Origin: Schistocephalus solidus
Taxonomy: Eukaryota > Platyhelminthes > Cestoda > Diphyllobothriidea > Diphyllobothriidae
DNA: 64,000 bases
Assembly: GCA_017591395.1 (NCBI GenBank)
Contig: WEDG01001053.1
Location: forward strand, 62,001 to 126,000
Reading direction: 5' to 3'
Under the pieces are notes generated by a model, which had not been told where the DNA came from, made no database searches, and worked only from the letters and a program-made list of their open reading frames with translations. Position 1 is the stretch's first letter; every line of letters begins with the position of its first letter. Shown here piece after piece: positions 62,350 through 64,000 of the stretch. The position numbers and the translations under genes are program-made.

Positions 62350-64000
62350 TCCTGCGCGCGCAGGCGCTGGCTCGAAAGTTCCGTCATGTCTTTGTGAATG
62401 ACACTCCCATGCAGCTCAAACGTTGCGTAGAACTAGAACAGTAGGTCTTAGGACTAGTTAGAAGCCGGTTCTACCAAATATCTGCGCAGATGGAAACCCA
62501 AATCATGTGTTACAGAGTGCTTCGTATGAGGGGAAAGTGAAGAATTTATGCAAAAATCTGAAGACTCTTAGAAATAATCAGTAACCTATCTCACTAAATG
62601 TAAACCGAAATCCTGAAAAGTGTTTTTGATTAGGAGAGATTACGCAAGTGCAACATAACTCCAAGATATTTCAGATATGCCAGGATGCTGGCTTCTTGCA
62701 AGGACCGCACTTGGTAAAAATGGCTCCTTAAGTAGTAGAAAAATGTTATACTAAGTTTCACTGCCCTTATAAATTCAAGAATATTGTACATAAACATAGT
62801 CTTGTGGGTATTCATTTGGTAGCAAATAATATCTTTGTAGAATGTATGCAAAGTAAAGGGTCTGTTTAGGTTTGAAAAACGTTTTTAAACATGCTAAAAT
62901 TTTTTTTAGCCTGATCGGCTGTTGTATTTGCCTCTAGGGTTTACGATAAGTAACGCTCTTGCATCGCACTTATCACTTCCTGTTCCCTGTTTCCTGTCTT
63001 TAGGCACATTTCATGATGTACCCCCATCAGGTTACGAGACATGCTCGTCCAATTGCTCCTTGAGGTTCAGTTTAGAGCACTCGCAGGCAGTCGCATAGTG
63101 ACAAGGAGTGCCGACAAAGACATGGGAGAACGGAGTAACAATTTATAGTTTATAAGTTGTCTTCAGTCGGTCCTATCTAACAAAAGGTTAAGGTAAGCTG
63201 AAATTAGAACGATGATTCTTCCGTCCTGAGCTTTTAAGTTCAGCGCCTTTGTTTTTTTTTCTTGTCGGTGGTGATTTCAAGTACTAACTATCACGAAGGG
63301 ACGTTCATTGATCTGGTTACATGAATTTTAATGGTTACATAATTATTAGAAAATACGGTAGTTAATTTTCTAGATTGTAATAGTAAGTAAATATTAACTT
63401 ATATTCAGCAAAAATATAAAATTTTGCATAGGATTCATAACGACAGGCTGTTGGGGGAAGACTTGAAGGTCGTAAATCGCACAGGGGAAACCTCTATTTT
63501 TAACGCGCTCCGAACATGATAAATGGCCTAAATTCAGTCATGTAGACTTACAGATCCCTCTCCACCACAAAAAACCAGCATCAACCGAGCAAAATAACTC
63601 TTGTACTTCAATTTGAAACCCAATGTCTCACATGAACCATTACTCAAAGAAATCCCGGCATTAAGAGCCTCTTCTGTCTGAGGAGGGGTAATCGAAGGAG
63701 CTGCAACTCCTCTGGATACGTCGTCTAGTTATGTTTTTTTAAAAATTTTAACCGTACTACACAGCTACTTCATCATTGATAAGTACGCATACTTCTGTTG
63801 AGTTTATTAAAGATGTGCACATATGTGTTTTTCTTGTCACTCTTACTTTCTGCAGTTGGCGTGAACACATACTTTTGCAAGTAATTATTTCTCTGTACGT
63901 CTTTGCAAACATTTTAAATTGATGGAATATCTGTACCCTATACGTACAGTACGTAAATATTATTATATTTTATTGAATTGTATCTTCGTTATATGACTTC
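62350..64000. other. No supported gene except a SINE fragment
   Basis: AT-rich sequence past ENY2 copy B. Only the SINE fragment at 63035-63145 is recognisable. Confidence 0.45.
63035..63145 (-). mobile_element. SINE fragment, minus orientation
   Basis: TTGAGGTTCAGTTTAGAGCA, CGCAGGCAGTCGCATAGTGA and CGACAAAGACATGGGAGA match the minus-type fragment at 11520-11610. Confidence 0.6.

Overview
This window looks like eukaryotic nuclear DNA, most probably from a flatworm and perhaps a tapeworm with a large, repeat-rich genome. The organism call is an inference. It rests on AT-rich DNA with spliced genes and AATAAA polyadenylation signals, on Penelope-like (PLE), Ty3/gypsy, RTE-like and CR1-like retroelement relics, and on a retrotransposon carrying C2H2 fingers at its C-terminus, a combination I associate with platyhelminth genomes. 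Three protein genes can be named. A seven-exon RBBP4/Caf1-55 histone chaperone lies on the + strand (41184-44911). Two intronless ENY2 paralogues lie on the - strand (54365-54661 and 61950-62249). RBBP4 acts in chromatin assembly and in NuRD, Sin3 and PRC2 complexes, and ENY2 in SAGA and TREX-2, so all three are chromatin or transcription factors. No co-regulated cluster is implied.

Layout. 1-20 kb is mostly non-coding. It holds relics of PLEs, a tRNA-derived SINE and a MITE with telomere-like internal sequence, plus two unrecognised minus-strand gene candidates at 3.1-5.8 kb supported by splice phases and poly(A) signals. 20.3-28.6 kb is a decayed Ty3/gypsy LTR element, preceded by a mariner-like relic with a long (AG)n tract. 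It is interrupted by a GC-rich repeat and by a minus-strand RTE-like LINE that has lost its reverse transcriptase core. 29-36 kb carries SINE copies, a small two-exon candidate gene (31.36-32.29 kb) and a CR1-like LINE split by a SINE. 36-41 kb shows nothing I can support. 41-45 kb is RBBP4. 45-49 kb is repeat-rich. 49.7-51.7 kb has a candidate two-exon gene for a small single-pass membrane protein (minus strand). 52-64 kb holds the two ENY2 copies among SINE, MITE and PLE relics.

The most interesting signals are: (1) the ENY2 pair, which shares a TATCGAT plus CACGTG promoter arrangement although the proteins are only about 60% identical; (2) several PLE relics whose 3' ends carry hammerhead-ribozyme-like cores (CTGANGA ... 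GAAA), one flanked by an inverted terminal repeat; (3) a dispersed SINE often arranged as inverted head-to-head pairs; (4) a MITE with TTAGGG-like internal sequence; (5) a one-base frameshift inside a C run of an otherwise highly conserved RBBP4 exon; (6) several small spliced candidate genes that an ORF-length filter would miss. All identities come from reading the sequence and recalled family knowledge. No database search was run.
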